A stretch of DNA of 64,000 nucleotides, from the NCBI RefSeq assembly GCF_029094505.1, contig NZ_CP119108.1, forward strand, positions 558,001 through 622,000, in the 5' to 3' direction. Under the pieces are notes generated by a model that was not told the origin of the DNA, did not search any database, and saw nothing but the letters and a program-made list of their open reading frames with translations. Source of the DNA: Microbacterium horticulturae (GTDB taxonomy: Bacteria; Actinomycetota; Actinomycetes; Actinomycetales; Microbacteriaceae). How positions within the stretch are numbered: the stretch's first letter is position 1; every line of letters starts with the position of its first letter. Made by a program: the position numbers and the translations under genes. This document shows, piece after piece, positions 35,685 to 44,547 of the stretch.

Positions 35685-35822
35685 AGGTCCACGATGAAGC
35701 GCCGCCTCAACGTCTTCCGGCCGACCCCGGCCATGGTGAGCTGACGTCCGGGCACGCCCCCGGTGCGGGTGGTTCGCCAGGGGTACGCCCGAACTCGCTG
35801 GAGCCGGATGCGCGTGGTTAGC
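35682..35822 (+). pseudogene. Degenerate toxin-position reading frame
   Basis: A GTG at 35682 overlaps the antitoxin stop (GTGA), begins MKVHDEAP and runs 46 codons into low-complexity sequence ending at a TAG. Partners of this antitoxin type usually have about 90 residues beginning with a similar VKVH-type strand, from memory. The fragment therefore looks like a decayed toxin, leaving an orphan antitoxin. Confidence 0.35.
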
Positions 35823-36675
35823 GATGGGGCGCGAAGAAGTCGCGCAGAATCTGGGCGACGCGATCGGGTTGCCCGCCGTTGTCTGCGGCCATGTGCCCGA
35901 CTCCTGCGATCTCGAGCCGCCGAGCGTGCGGCAGTACGGCATCGAGAGCGTCAAGTGCCTCGGTCAGCGAGTGTGGGCTCCGCCCGCCGCCAAGCAGCAG
36001 CACGTCGGCCTCGAGCGCTCGATAGCGGTCGGGGGCGTCCGAGGCATCGAGAACGACTTCGGCATCGAAATGCATCGTGGGGATGAGTGCCTGAAGCGAA
36101 ACGTCTCCGGGTGGGGTCTGCTTCGCTTCTGCCGGAATCGCGAGCCGCATGAGAGTGGGGGCGATCACGCGTGGCAAGCGGCTGAAACTCGGGGAGACCG
36201 GCACCCCTTTCGACACGGTCACCATGGCCGCCGGAAGGTCTCCCGCTGCGATCTCCCTGTCGTAACGTGCCAGCCAGGCCGCCGGGTTCGACCCGCCGAT
36301 CGACAACGGTGGCTCGTAGACGGCGAGACGAGTGATGGTTGACAGCTGACGGGCTGATTCGAGTGCGATGATCGCTCCAGAACTCAATCCGAAGACCCGG
36401 TGCGCGTCGACGTCGGCGAGGACGGCCGCCACATCCTCGACCTCCTTCTGCAAACCGTATTCGCTGCCGGACGGTTCGCTGAGCCCGCGACCACGTCGAT
36501 CTGGAATCGCAACCGTGAAGCTGTCAGCCAGCGCCATCCCGAGTTTCATGAAGCTCTGCGCCGCCATCATGCCGCCATGGACGAGGAGCAGCGCCGGCCC
36601 CGCCCCGAGGCGGCGGTAGCCGATCGGTGTACCGTCCTGCGAGGCGACGAGCTTCTCTTCGTATCCGGGGAGCAT
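35818..36675 (-). CDS. Alpha/beta hydrolase
   Basis: A 285-aa serine hydrolase. The oxyanion segment HGGMM is at 33-37, the nucleophile elbow GLSSG puts Ser at 98, and VGHMAAD near 262 supplies the histidine. There is no signal peptide. The substrate is unknown. It starts 3 nt after the stop of a 71-aa helix-turn-helix protein, so the two form an operon that an upstream palindrome probably controls. Confidence 0.85.
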   Translation of the reverse strand: MLPGYEEKLVASQDGTPIGYRRLGAGPALLLVHGGMMAAQSFMKLGMALADSFTVAIPDRRGRGLSEPSGSEYGLQKEVEDVAAVLADVDAHRVFGLSSGAIIALESARQLSTITRLAVYEPPLSIGGSNPAAWLARYDREIAAGDLPAAMVTVSKGVPVSPSFSRLPRVIAPTLMRLAIPAEAKQTPPGDVSLQALIPTMHFDAEVVLDASDAPDRYRALEADVLLLGGGRSPHSLTEALDALDAVLPHARRLEIAGVGHMAADNGGQPDRVAQILRDFFAPHR

Positions 36676-36678
36676 TCG

Positions 36679-36894
36679 TCAGCCCGCCGCCATCATCTTC
36701 TGAATCGCCTGCCGGGTCACCCCGAGTTCCCTCGCGAGGTCGGCCTGAGAGAACCCGTCCGCAAGGAGTTTGTCGATCAGGTGTCGCCTCTGCACCGAGA
36801 GTTCACGAGCGACTCGGACGTGTTCGACCGCTTGCGCTCGGACCTCGATGAGACAGTCGAGAGTGCGGCGCTGCGCGGGCGTGATGTCCTTCAT
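36679..36894 (-). CDS. Small helix-turn-helix regulator
   Basis: A 71-aa protein whose C-terminal third is a helix-turn-helix (SQADLARELGVTRQAIQKMM) and whose N-terminal part is a helical coil. The ATG at 36894 (MKDITPAQRR) is preferred to an upstream start inside the palindromic operator. It precedes the hydrolase by 3 nt and probably represses the pair by binding the perfect inverted repeat just upstream. Confidence 0.75.
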   Translation of the reverse strand: MKDITPAQRRTLDCLIEVRAQAVEHVRVARELSVQRRHLIDKLLADGFSQADLARELGVTRQAIQKMMAAG

Positions 36895-36901
36895 CTGACC
36901 A

Positions 36902-36925
36902 GTGTGACAACCACGGTTGTCACAC
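36902..36925 (-). promoter_or_regulatory. Perfect 11-bp inverted repeat, operator of the HTH-hydrolase operon
   Basis: GTGTGACAACC (36902-36912) and GGTTGTCACAC (36915-36925) are perfect inverted arms with a 2-nt centre. The repeat ends 8 nt before the regulator start, where a dimeric repressor would block transcription. Confidence 0.7.
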
Positions 36926-37024
36926 GTCAATCGTCGGCATCAGGTGGGCGGCTTCTCACGGTGTTCCGAGGCGAAAATCCACGATGTCGTCGAGCTCGTC
37001 GGCGCTGAGGTATCGCCAGCCGCC

Positions 37025-38470
37025 TCATCCGGTCTTCGAGAGGGGGTCGGCGATGTCTTCCAGAGACTTGCGTTCGGCATCGACGCCGAGGAACACCTCG
37101 ACGAGACCGGCCGCGATCATGAGGCCCGCCCCGATGAAGTAGCCGACGGCGACTGCCGAGATGCCCTTCTCGACGAGGACGCCGAACAGCAGCGGGCCGA
37201 TGATGCCGCCCAGGCCCGTGCCGACCGCGTAGAAGAAGGCTATTGCCATGGCGCGGGTCTCCATCGGGAAGATCTCGCTGACGGTGAGGTAGGCCGCACT
37301 CGCGCCGGCCGAGGCGAAGAAGAACACTATGACCCAGCAGACGGTCAGCCACGTCGCATCCAGTATCCGAAGGTCGAAGAGGATGCCGGTGGCCACCAGG
37401 AGCACGCCGCTGCCGATATACGACAGCGAGATCATGAAGCGACGGCCGACCGAGTCGAAGAATCGGCCGAGCAGCAGCGGCCCGAGAAAGTTGCCGACCG
37501 CGATCGGCACGAGCGACCACGGGGCGATGGCGTCGGGCACCTTGAGCAGCTTCGTCAGCACGAGCGCGTACGTGAAGAACACGGCGTTGTAGAGGAACGC
37601 CTGCCCGATGAACAGCGACAGGCCGAGGACGAACCGCTTCGGATAGTGCGTGAGGGCCACGCGCACGATCTCGCCGAAGCCGGTCGAGCGTCGCTGGTGG
37701 ATCTCGATGGCCTTGTCGTCGGGAACGCGATCGAGATCGTCACCGGTCTCGTCCGCGATGGTCTTCTCGATCTCGGCGACCTCGGCTTCGGCCTCTTTGT
37801 CTTGCCCGTGGATGAACATCCAGCGCGGGGACTCGGGCACGTTGCGGCGGACGAGCAGAATCGTCAGCCCGAGCACGGCGCCTAGCCCGAAGGCGAGACG
37901 CCAGCCGAGGTCGGCCGGGAAGATCGCGGTGTTCAGCAGGAAGACCGTCAGCACCGCCCCGAACGCCGTGCCCAGCCAGTACGAGCCGTTGATCGCCAGA
38001 TCGACGACGCCGCGCCGCCGTGCGGGGATGAGCTCGTCGATCGCGGAGTTGATGGCGGCGTATTCGCCGCCGATCCCCGAGCCCGTGAAGAACCGGCAGA
38101 GGAAGAAGTACCAGGGCGCGAACGAGAACGCCGTGGCCACGGTGGCCGCCAGGTAGATCCCCAGCGTGATCATGAACAGCTTCTTGCGGCCGAACCGGTC
38201 GGTCAGGTAGCCGAACACGAGCGCGCCGACGCAGGCGCCCGCGACGTAGATGGCGGCCGCCTGGCCGACCTGTCCGCTGGTGAGGCCGAGGCCGCTGGAT
38301 TTCTCGGTGAGCCTGCCGGCGATGGCGCCGACGATCGTCACCTCGAGCCCGTCCAGAATCCACACCGTGCCGAGGCCCACGACCACGAGCCAGTGCCACT
38401 TCGCCCACGGCAGACGATCCATGCGTGCCGGGATCGTCGTCGAGATCGTCCTCAACTCTGTCTGCGACAT
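37025..38470 (-). CDS. MFS transporter
   Basis: A 481-aa proton-coupled transporter with twelve hydrophobic segments. The loop 2-3 signature is DRFGRKK, and [10 protein letters not shown] follows in helix 4, the pattern seen in metabolite:H+ symporters. A charged central loop of about 50 residues ([13 protein letters not shown]) separates the halves. The ATG at 38470 gives the family N-terminus. Its promoter carries the YGTCAASCCCCT box and shares a divergent region with a glycosyltransferase. The substrate is unknown. Confidence 0.88.
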   Translation of the reverse strand: MSQTELRTISTTIPARMDRLPWAKWHWLVVVGLGTVWILDGLEVTIVGAIAGRLTEKSSGLGLTSGQVGQAAAIYVAGACVGALVFGYLTDRFGRKKLFMITLGIYLAATVATAFSFAPWYFFLCRFFTGSGIGGEYAAINSAIDELIPARRRGVVDLAINGSYWLGTAFGAVLTVFLLNTAIFPADLGWRLAFGLGAVLGLTILLVRRNVPESPRWMFIHGQDKEAEAEVAEIEKTIADETGDDLDRVPDDKAIEIHQRRSTGFGEIVRVALTHYPKRFVLGLSLFIGQAFLYNAVFFTYALVLTKLLKVPDAIAPWSLVPIAVGNFLGPLLLGRFFDSVGRRFMISLSYIGSGVLLVATGILFDLRILDATWLTVCWVIVFFFASAGASAAYLTVSEIFPMETRAMAIAFFYAVGTGLGGIIGPLLFGVLVEKGISAVAVGYFIGAGLMIAAGLVEVFLGVDAERKSLEDIADPLSKTG

Positions 38471-38477
38471 GATGCCC

Positions 38478-38517
38478 AGAGTGGCCCGTCGGGCGCGCAG
38501 CGGGAATGGCCTTGACA
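38478..38517 (-). promoter_or_regulatory. Composite promoter of the MFS gene
   Basis: TGTCAAGGCCAT begins at 38517 on the minus strand (TGTCAA at 38512-38517). Exactly 28 nt later comes CACTCT (38478-38483), 7 nt before the ATG. Confidence 0.6.
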
Positions 38518-38571
38518 AGCGCGGTGCAGGCCGTCCGCCGGCACGGAGAGGATGCGCCAGCCCGCCGCCGC

Positions 38572-38611
38572 TGTCAAGGCCCTCCCCGCGCGAGCAGCGG
38601 CGACCGAGCCT
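38572..38611 (+). promoter_or_regulatory. Composite promoter of the glycosyltransferase gene
   Basis: TGTCAAGGCCCT begins at 38572. Exactly 28 nt after TGTCAA comes GAGCCT (38606-38611), 7 nt before the ATG at 38619. Confidence 0.6.
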
Positions 38612-38618
38612 GGCCTCG

Positions 38619-39473
38619 ATGGTTTCCCGTGCCTCCGCCGCAGACTGGACGCGGCCGCTCACCCACCGGCCCGCTGTCGACGTGTTGATCCCCACCGCCG
38701 ATCGACCCGCCGAGTTGGCGGTCACGCTCGCCGGCCTCGCCGCGCAGGATGACCCGGCCTTCCGCGTGGTGATCAGCGATCAGTCGCAGGCGCCGGTGGA
38801 GCAGGTGCCGGCCGTCGAGGCGATGGTACGCGTGCTGCGGGCGCAGGGCCGGCCGGTCGACATCGTGCGGCACCTGCCGCATCGCGGGATGGCCGAGCAG
38901 CGGCAGTATCTGTTCGAGTACACGGCCGCGCCGGCATGCCTCTACCTCGATGACGACGTGTGGCTCGAACCCGGTGCGCTGACGGTGATGCAGTCCGCCC
39001 TCGACGAGCTCGACTGCGGATTCGTCGGCATGGCCGTGCAGGGGCTCTCGCATCTGGACGATCGCCGGCCGGACGAGTGGCACACCTTCGAGCCGTGGGC
39101 GGGCCCGGTGACGCCCGAGAAGATGAGCCGATCCGCGGCGGGGCACGAGAGGTGGATGCTGCACAACGCCGCCAATCTCACGCACATCGCCGCGCAGGTA
39201 GCGCTGCCGGAGAAGGGGTGGCTCCCGTACCGCGTCGCCTGGATCGGCGGGTGCGTGCTGTACCGGCGCGCGGCACTCGCCGCCGCGGGCGCGTTCTCGT
39301 TCTGGACCACGCTTCCCGCCGATCACGTGGGCGAAGACGTCGTCGCGCAGTGGGCCGTCATGCGCCGGCGCGGCGGTGCCGGCATCCTTCCCAGCGGAGC
39401 CGTCCATCTTGAGGCGCCGACGACTCTGCCGGAGCGTTCGCTCGACGCGCCGGACGCCGTGCTCGACGGCTGA
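38619..39473 (+). CDS. Glycosyltransferase family 2 protein
   Basis: A 284-aa GT-A-fold enzyme. The N-terminal strand [11 protein letters not shown] is followed by the DXD-type metal site in LYLDDDVWL near residue 110 and a [11 protein letters not shown] segment near 210. No membrane segment is visible, so it probably works at the cytoplasmic face. Donor and acceptor are unknown. The ATG has no ribosome site but stands 7 nt after a -10-like hexamer, which suggests a leaderless message. Confidence 0.8.
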   Translation: MVSRASAADWTRPLTHRPAVDVLIPTADRPAELAVTLAGLAAQDDPAFRVVISDQSQAPVEQVPAVEAMVRVLRAQGRPVDIVRHLPHRGMAEQRQYLFEYTAAPACLYLDDDVWLEPGALTVMQSALDELDCGFVGMAVQGLSHLDDRRPDEWHTFEPWAGPVTPEKMSRSAAGHERWMLHNAANLTHIAAQVALPEKGWLPYRVAWIGGCVLYRRAALAAAGAFSFWTTLPADHVGEDVVAQWAVMRRRGGAGILPSGAVHLEAPTTLPERSLDAPDAVLDG

Positions 39474-39479
39474 CCGACG

Positions 39480-40091
39480 TCACTCGGCGGGGTAGGCGTC
39501 CGCGCGCAGGAGCCGGGCGAGATGCGCGGCGTTGCGCGCAGCGGTGGCCGTGGCCGAGGCGACGGCGTCGGGCGTGGAGTCGAGGTCTTTGTAGTCGACC
39601 GCCTGCATCGCCTCGCCGTTCCAATAGACCGACGACTGCGCGGGGATGGTGAAGCCCACATCGCCCAGCGACTGCGTGAGGATGCCCGTGATGTGATGCG
39701 CACCGTCCTCGTTGCCGACCACCACCGGGATGGCGACCTTGTCGAACAGGATCGGGCGCCCCTGGTCGTCCGTCTCGCTCAGCTCGGCATCCAGGCGCTC
39801 CAGCACGCGCTGCGCCACACTCGATTGCTGGCCCATCCACGTCGGGGTGGCGAAGACGAGGATGTCGGCGGCGAGCACCTTGGCTCGCACCTGGGGCCAT
39901 TCGTCTCCGTCGCCCATGTCGGTCTCCACGCCTGGCGCGATGTGCCGATCGACGATGCGCATGCCGTCGCCGGTCACATTGTGCTCGGCCAGCGCCGCCA
40001 GCACCTGCCGGCCCAGCACCTCGGTGCTGGACTCGCTCGGCGAGGGCTTGAGCGTGCAGTTCACGAGAAGGGCAGTCAGGTTTTCATCCAT
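39480..40091 (-). CDS. NAD(P)H-dependent FMN reductase / flavodoxin-family protein
   Basis: A 203-aa flavodoxin-fold oxidoreductase. The N-terminal LLVNCTLKPSPSESST is the FMN phosphate loop, ATPTWMGQQSS near 85 is the second flavin loop, and NEDGAHH lies near 130. It may supply reduced flavin or reduce quinones or iron; the substrate is unknown. The message is probably leaderless (TACAGT 6 nt before the ATG). It is convergent with the glycosyltransferase. Confidence 0.85.
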   Translation of the reverse strand: MDENLTALLVNCTLKPSPSESSTEVLGRQVLAALAEHNVTGDGMRIVDRHIAPGVETDMGDGDEWPQVRAKVLAADILVFATPTWMGQQSSVAQRVLERLDAELSETDDQGRPILFDKVAIPVVVGNEDGAHHITGILTQSLGDVGFTIPAQSSVYWNGEAMQAVDYKDLDSTPDAVASATATAARNAAHLARLLRADAYPAE

Positions 40092-40097
40092 GCGGCG

Positions 40098-40137
40098 ACT
40101 GTACGAATGCACCGTCGAATTCTGCAGGGGGTTCCGC
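40098..40137 (-). promoter_or_regulatory. Composite promoter of the FMN reductase gene (variant box)
   Basis: The variant box GCGGAACCCCCT starts at 40137 on the minus strand. After exactly 28 nt from GCGGAA comes TACAGT (40098-40103), 6 nt before the ATG. Confidence 0.5.
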
Positions 40138-40225
40138 TTCGCCGCGAGACGCGCTAGGCCCCATTTTCCCGCGCGACGCGCGCGGCCCTCTCGGCCCCGC
40201 GCGTCATAGCTCGCTTCTCCTACTT

Positions 40226-40231
40226 CTTCAA
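40226..40231 (+). promoter_or_regulatory. Weak copy of the promoter box before the sigma factor
   Basis: CTTCAAGCCCCT begins at 40226, matching the downstream half of the box found at stress-type promoters. No good -10 is found at the expected 28-29 nt (TCAAAT at best), so this copy is uncertain. Confidence 0.3.
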
Positions 40232-40296
40232 GCCCCTCCCCACGGGTGGATCGGGTGCCGTCAAATGACGAACGAGGCTGGACGAGAGGACGCACG

Positions 40297-40977
40297 ATGG
40301 ACGACGATGTCACGCAACGACTGGTCACCGCGCACCTCGAGTTGGCGCGTGCTGTGGCAGCCCGGTATTTCCAGCACGACCCGACGCGTGACGAAGACCT
40401 CGTGCAGGTCGCGTACATCGGCCTGATCAAGGCGGCGCGGCGATATCGCCCCAGCCGGGGTGGATTCGTCGCCTACGCACTGCCGACGATCGCCGGCGAG
40501 GTCAAGCGGCATCTGCGCGACCACGGGTGGATGGTCCGCCCGCCGCGCGCCCGTCAAGAACTCAACCGCCGCATCGCCTCGGCGGTGCCCGAGCTGACCC
40601 AGCAGCTGCGCCGCACGCCCACGCGCGACGACCTCGCCCTCGAGCTCGGGGCGACTCCGGACGAGGTCACCGCGGCCGGCGCGTGCGACGGCTGTCTGCG
40701 CCCGCTGTCGCTCGATGTGCAGGTCGGCGACTCGTCGACGCCGCTGAGCGAACTCATCGCAGACGAGAGCTCGCACGAGGCAGAGGCCGACCGACGTGTG
40801 ACGGTCTGGGCGGCGCTGCGGACGCTGGCGCCGCGCGAACGCACGATCGTGTATCTGCGCTTCTTCGAAGAGCTGCCGCAGCAGGCCATCGCCGACCGCC
40901 TCGGCATCTCGCAGATGCACGTGTCGCGCATCCTGCGCCGCACGCTCGGTCAGCTGCACCTGGCGATCGGAGCCTAG
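40297..40977 (+). CDS. RNA polymerase sigma factor, SigB/SigF type
   Basis: A 226-aa group 3 sigma factor. Region 2 spans about residues 10-85 (DLVQVAYIGLIKAARRY is the core-binding helix), region 3 about 95-155, and region 4 about 175-225 with the helix-turn-helix LPQQAIADRLGISQMHVSRIL. The ATG at 40297 has GAGAGGA upstream. Such factors drive general stress responses in actinobacteria. No anti-sigma gene adjoins it. It is a candidate, unproven, for reading the shared promoter element in this half of the window. Confidence 0.88.
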   Translation: MDDDVTQRLVTAHLELARAVAARYFQHDPTRDEDLVQVAYIGLIKAARRYRPSRGGFVAYALPTIAGEVKRHLRDHGWMVRPPRARQELNRRIASAVPELTQQLRRTPTRDDLALELGATPDEVTAAGACDGCLRPLSLDVQVGDSSTPLSELIADESSHEAEADRRVTVWAALRTLAPRERTIVYLRFFEELPQQAIADRLGISQMHVSRILRRTLGQLHLAIGA

Positions 40978-41912
40978 ACATGCAGCCGGGCAACAGCAGC
41001 AAGGACATCCTGAGGACTGACCGCGAGCAAGGCGGGATCGGGGTCGGGGGCGAAGACATCGCCCCGGCGCAGGCGCTCGTCGGTGAGGACCACATGCGGC
41101 CCCGGCGGGGGACCCCACTCGCCCGGCGACGCCGGACCGAAGATCACCACGGACGGACGCCGGTACGCCGAGGCGAGGTGCGCCGCGCCGGTATCGGCCG
41201 AGACGACGAGCCGAGCCCCCGCGATGAGAGCGGCCAGCGCGGGCAGAGCTGTGCGCCCGGCGAGCACGCGCTCGGTACCGAGGCTCGCGGCACCGGCGAC
41301 CCGAGCAGCACGTTCGCGCTCGGCATCCGAACCGGTGAAGATGACGTCATGGCCCGCGTCGGCGAGCGCGCGCGCGACGACGGCGAAGCGCTCCTGGGGC
41401 CATCGGCGCGCGCCGTACGCGGCGCCGACATGCACGACCGTCGCCCCCTCGACCGCCGGAGCCGTCGCCGGCACGGTGAGTTGCACATCGAGCGGGTCGG
41501 CCGCCACGCCGAACGCGCCGACCAGGCGCGTCCAGCGCTCGCGCTCGTTGAGGTCGTCGCGCCAGGCAGGCAGCCGGTCGCCGCCCGCTCCGTCGACCGT
41601 CGGAACGCGGTGGACCATGGTCCGTCGGGCTTCGAGCGCGTCGATGAGCTGTCGGCTGCGTGCGCCCGAGCCGTGCATGTTCACGGCGATGTCGACCTCA
41701 CCGGCCGCGAACGGCAGCGCGGCATCCAACCCTGGAACCGGGAGCAGCTCGTCGATGCCGCCGATCAGATCGGCGACCGGCGTCAGCCAGCGCGAGGTCG
41801 CCAGAACCAGCCGATGGCCCGGGTAGGCGCGGCGCAGGCCACGGAGCGCCGGGACGGCGACCAGAAGGTCGCCGAGCCCGAGCGCCCGCAGGACCAGCAG
41901 CATCGGGGTCAT
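40974..41912 (-). CDS. Glycosyltransferase family 9 (heptosyltransferase-like)
   Basis: A 312-aa GT-B-fold enzyme. The N-terminal LRALGLGDLLVAVPALRGL is the family signature, and ADTGAAHLASAYRRPSVVIFGP near residue 240 is the nucleotide-sugar loop. It ends overlapping the sigma factor stop, and its 5' end faces the GmhB gene. The ATG at 41912 is chosen; an alternative is at 41903. With two more GT9 genes nearby it suggests transfer of heptose or a related sugar onto a cell-surface glycan. Confidence 0.85.
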   Translation of the reverse strand: MTPMLLVLRALGLGDLLVAVPALRGLRRAYPGHRLVLATSRWLTPVADLIGGIDELLPVPGLDAALPFAAGEVDIAVNMHGSGARSRQLIDALEARRTMVHRVPTVDGAGGDRLPAWRDDLNERERWTRLVGAFGVAADPLDVQLTVPATAPAVEGATVVHVGAAYGARRWPQERFAVVARALADAGHDVIFTGSDAERERAARVAGAASLGTERVLAGRTALPALAALIAGARLVVSADTGAAHLASAYRRPSVVIFGPASPGEWGPPPGPHVVLTDERLRRGDVFAPDPDPALLAVSPQDVLAAVARLHV

Positions 41913-41984
41913 GCCGACACACTGCCCGCCGGAGGGCGCGATGTCCAGACGGGTTTGAGCGAGGGCCGCGCGGGGGAGGGCGAT

Positions 41985-42524
41985 GTGCCGCACACCGGCG
42001 TGGCCGCCGTCTTGTTCGACCGCGACGGCACCCTCATCGACGACGTCCCCTACAACGGCGACCCCGACCGCGTCTCGCTCGTGCCGGCCGCTGGCGCAGC
42101 CGTCCGCCGGTTACGCCAGGCCGGCATCCCCGTGGGCCTCGTGACGAATCAGTCGGGCATCGGCCGCGGCCTGCTCACCCACCGGCAGGTGAACGCGGTC
42201 AACCGCCGGCTCGAAGACCAACTCGGCCCCTTCGACGTGTGCCTGTACTGCCCGCACGCGCCCGAAGACCACTGCGACTGCCGCAAGCCCGCGCCCGGCC
42301 TCGTGCTGATCGCCTGCGAGATCCTCGGGGTCGATCCCGCCCAGGTCATCGTGATCGGCGACACCGAGGCCGACGTCGCCGCCGCCGAGGCGGCGGGCGG
42401 TCGCGGCATCCTCGTGCCCAACGAGGTCACGCTGCGCGACGAGGTCGAGCGGGCCCGCCTGTGCGCGCCCGACCTGCTTCAGGCGCTCGACCTCGTGCTC
42501 GGCCCCGCGGAGGCGACGCGATGA
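41985..42524 (+). CDS. gmhB: D-glycero-D-manno-heptose-1,7-bisphosphate 7-phosphatase
   Basis: A 179-aa HAD phosphatase of the HisB/GmhB type, removing the 7-phosphate from heptose bisphosphate. FDRDGTL near residue 11 holds the catalytic aspartates, TNQSGI is motif II, and the zinc loop CYCPHAPEDHCDC with KPAPG is diagnostic of GmhB. VIGDTEADV is the Mg motif. The GTG at 41985 has GGGGGAGGG upstream. It overlaps the next gene by ATGA. Confidence 0.88.
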   Translation: MPHTGVAAVLFDRDGTLIDDVPYNGDPDRVSLVPAAGAAVRRLRQAGIPVGLVTNQSGIGRGLLTHRQVNAVNRRLEDQLGPFDVCLYCPHAPEDHCDCRKPAPGLVLIACEILGVDPAQVIVIGDTEADVAAAEAAGGRGILVPNEVTLRDEVERARLCAPDLLQALDLVLGPAEATR

Positions 42525-43549
42525 GGCGCGTTCTGGTCGTACGACTCGACAGCCTCGGCGACGTGCTGCTGGCAGGTCCGGCCGTGCGCGCCGTCGCAGC
42601 GGGGGCGGACGAGGTGTGGATGCTGTGCAGCACGCAGGGCGCACCGGCGGCGCGACTGCTGCCCGGGGTGGACCGCGTGCTGACGTGGGAGTGCCCGTGG
42701 ATCGTTGCGGATCCACAGGCAATCGATCGCGATGACATCGATGAGCTCGTGCGAACGGTCGGGGCAGCCGGCATCGACGAGGCCGTCATCCTCACCTCGT
42801 TCCATCAGTCACCGCTGCCGACGGCTCTCGTCCTGCGCCTGGCTGGGGTCACTCGCATCACGGGCGCCTCGGTGGACTACCCCGGCAGCCTGCTCGACGT
42901 GCGGCTGCGCCCCGGTGAGACGCTTCCCGAAGAAATCCCCGAGCCTGAACGCGCGCTCGCTATCGCCGCAGCCGGCGGCTTCGCACTGCCTGAGGGAGAC
43001 GACGGCGCCCTGCACCTGCGCCCGCTCGACGACATACCCGAGCACCTGCGCGGATGCGTCGTCGTCCACCCGGGGGCGAGCGCGCCCGCGCGGCGCTGGC
43101 CGGCAGAACGGTTCCGGCAGCTCGTGCGACTGCTGCACGCACGCGGCCGGCAGGTGGTCGTCACCGGGACCGCGGCCGAGAGCGAGCTCACCCGCGACGT
43201 GGCCCAAGATCTCGCCGTCGACCTCGGCGGCCGGCTGGACGTGCCCGCCCTCGCGGCGCTCATCGCCGCCGCGCGCGTGGTCGTCTGCGGCAACACCGGG
43301 CCGGCGCACCTCGCCGCCGCCGTCGGCACGCCCGTCGTGTCGCTGTTCGCCCCGGTCGTCTCCGCGACCAAGTGGGCGCCCTACCGCGTGCCCCATGTGC
43401 TGCTCGGCGATCCCACCGCGCCGTGCAGAAACAGCCGAGCGCGCGAGTGCCCCGTGCCGGGGCATCCGTGTCTGACGTCCGTCTCGGCGGAGGTGGTCGC
43501 CGACGCCTGTGAACACCTCGCCCCGGTGATCGAGGGGGTGCCGGCGTGA
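42521..43549 (+). CDS. Glycosyltransferase family 9
   Basis: A 342-aa heptosyltransferase-like protein. The N-terminus VLVVRLDSLGDVLLAGPAV and the C-terminal-domain motif CGNTGPAHLAAAVGTPVVSLF near 245 are characteristic. It overlaps gmhB and the following glycosyltransferase by ATGA/GTGA, so these are cotranslated. It may add the heptose made by this cluster to a teichoic-acid-like or other envelope glycan; the acceptor is unknown. Confidence 0.88.
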   Translation: MRRVLVVRLDSLGDVLLAGPAVRAVAAGADEVWMLCSTQGAPAARLLPGVDRVLTWECPWIVADPQAIDRDDIDELVRTVGAAGIDEAVILTSFHQSPLPTALVLRLAGVTRITGASVDYPGSLLDVRLRPGETLPEEIPEPERALAIAAAGGFALPEGDDGALHLRPLDDIPEHLRGCVVVHPGASAPARRWPAERFRQLVRLLHARGRQVVVTGTAAESELTRDVAQDLAVDLGGRLDVPALAALIAAARVVVCGNTGPAHLAAAVGTPVVSLFAPVVSATKWAPYRVPHVLLGDPTAPCRNSRARECPVPGHPCLTSVSAEVVADACEHLAPVIEGVPA

Positions 43550-44547
43550 GAGTTCTCTTCTGGCACGTGCACGGCGGATATGCCAACAGCTTTCTGCGCG
43601 GAGGGCACGACTACCTCGTCCCGGTCGAGAACGGGCACGAGCCCGGCGCCGCCCTCCGCGACTGGCCGGGTGCCCGGCTGGTAGACGCCGCGGCTCTGCA
43701 CGACGAGCAGATCGACGTCGTGGTGCTGCAGCGTCTCGAAGAGATCGACCTGGTCCGCACCCTGACCGGGCGGCGCCCCGGCATCGACGTGCCCGCGGTG
43801 TTCCTGGAGCACAACGCGCCCCGCCCGCGCCCCGAATCCTCGCCCCACCCGCTGGGCGGCCAGCGCGACATCCCGATCGTGCACGTGACGCACTTCAACG
43901 AGATGTTCTGGGATTGCGACGGCGCCCGCACCACGGTCGTCGAGCACGGCATCCCGCAGCCGGAGGCCACCTATCTCGGCGACCTCGAACGCATCGGCGT
44001 GGTCATCAACGAGCCGGGGCGCCGTCGTCGGGTGACCGGGTCGGACATGCTCGCCGCGTTCGCGGAAGAGGCGCCGGTCGACGTCTTCGGGATCGACGCC
44101 GGCGATGCCGTGTCGGGCGTCGGGTGCGGCATCCACGATGCCGGCAATCTGGATCAGCACACTCTGCACGAGCGGCTCGCCCGGCATCGCGTGTACGTGC
44201 ATCCGTACCGATGGACGTCGCTGGGGCTCTCGCTTCTCGAGGCCATGATGATCGGGATGCCGATCGTCGCGGTCGCGGCGACCGAGATGATCCGCGCGCT
44301 GCCGCCGGGTGCGGGGATCGTCTCGACCGAGCTCGCCGAGCTGACCCGCGGTGCGCGCGCGTATCTCGCCGACCCCGACCTGGCCGCCGCCGCGGGCGCG
44401 AAAGCGCGTGCGCACGCGCTCGAGCACTACGGCCTGGAGCGCTTTCTCGACCGCTGGGACGAGACCCTCGTCGACGCCGTCGATTCGTTCACGTCACGCA
44501 CCCGCGCACCGCGGGCGCAGGAACCCACGGAAGGAGTCCGCAGATGA
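43546..44547 (+). CDS. Glycosyltransferase (GT-B, GT4-like)
   Basis: A 333-aa protein beginning MRVLFWHVHGGYANSF. The C-terminal half has the GT4 pattern HPYRWTSLGLSLLEAMMIGMPIVA near residue 220, and a helix closes the protein. The N-terminal half is shorter than usual for the family. The GTG start overlaps the previous stop. It is embedded in the heptose cluster. Confidence 0.82.
   Translation: MRVLFWHVHGGYANSFLRGGHDYLVPVENGHEPGAALRDWPGARLVDAAALHDEQIDVVVLQRLEEIDLVRTLTGRRPGIDVPAVFLEHNAPRPRPESSPHPLGGQRDIPIVHVTHFNEMFWDCDGARTTVVEHGIPQPEATYLGDLERIGVVINEPGRRRRVTGSDMLAAFAEEAPVDVFGIDAGDAVSGVGCGIHDAGNLDQHTLHERLARHRVYVHPYRWTSLGLSLLEAMMIGMPIVAVAATEMIRALPPGAGIVSTELAELTRGARAYLADPDLAAAAGAKARAHALEHYGLERFLDRWDETLVDAVDSFTSRTRAPRAQEPTEGVRR

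Noticed and set aside
24757-35822. Search for a direct repeat of the tRNA-Ser(GCU) 3' end as an attR
   Set aside because: I could not find a second copy of the tRNA 3' segment by eye, so no attachment site is annotated.
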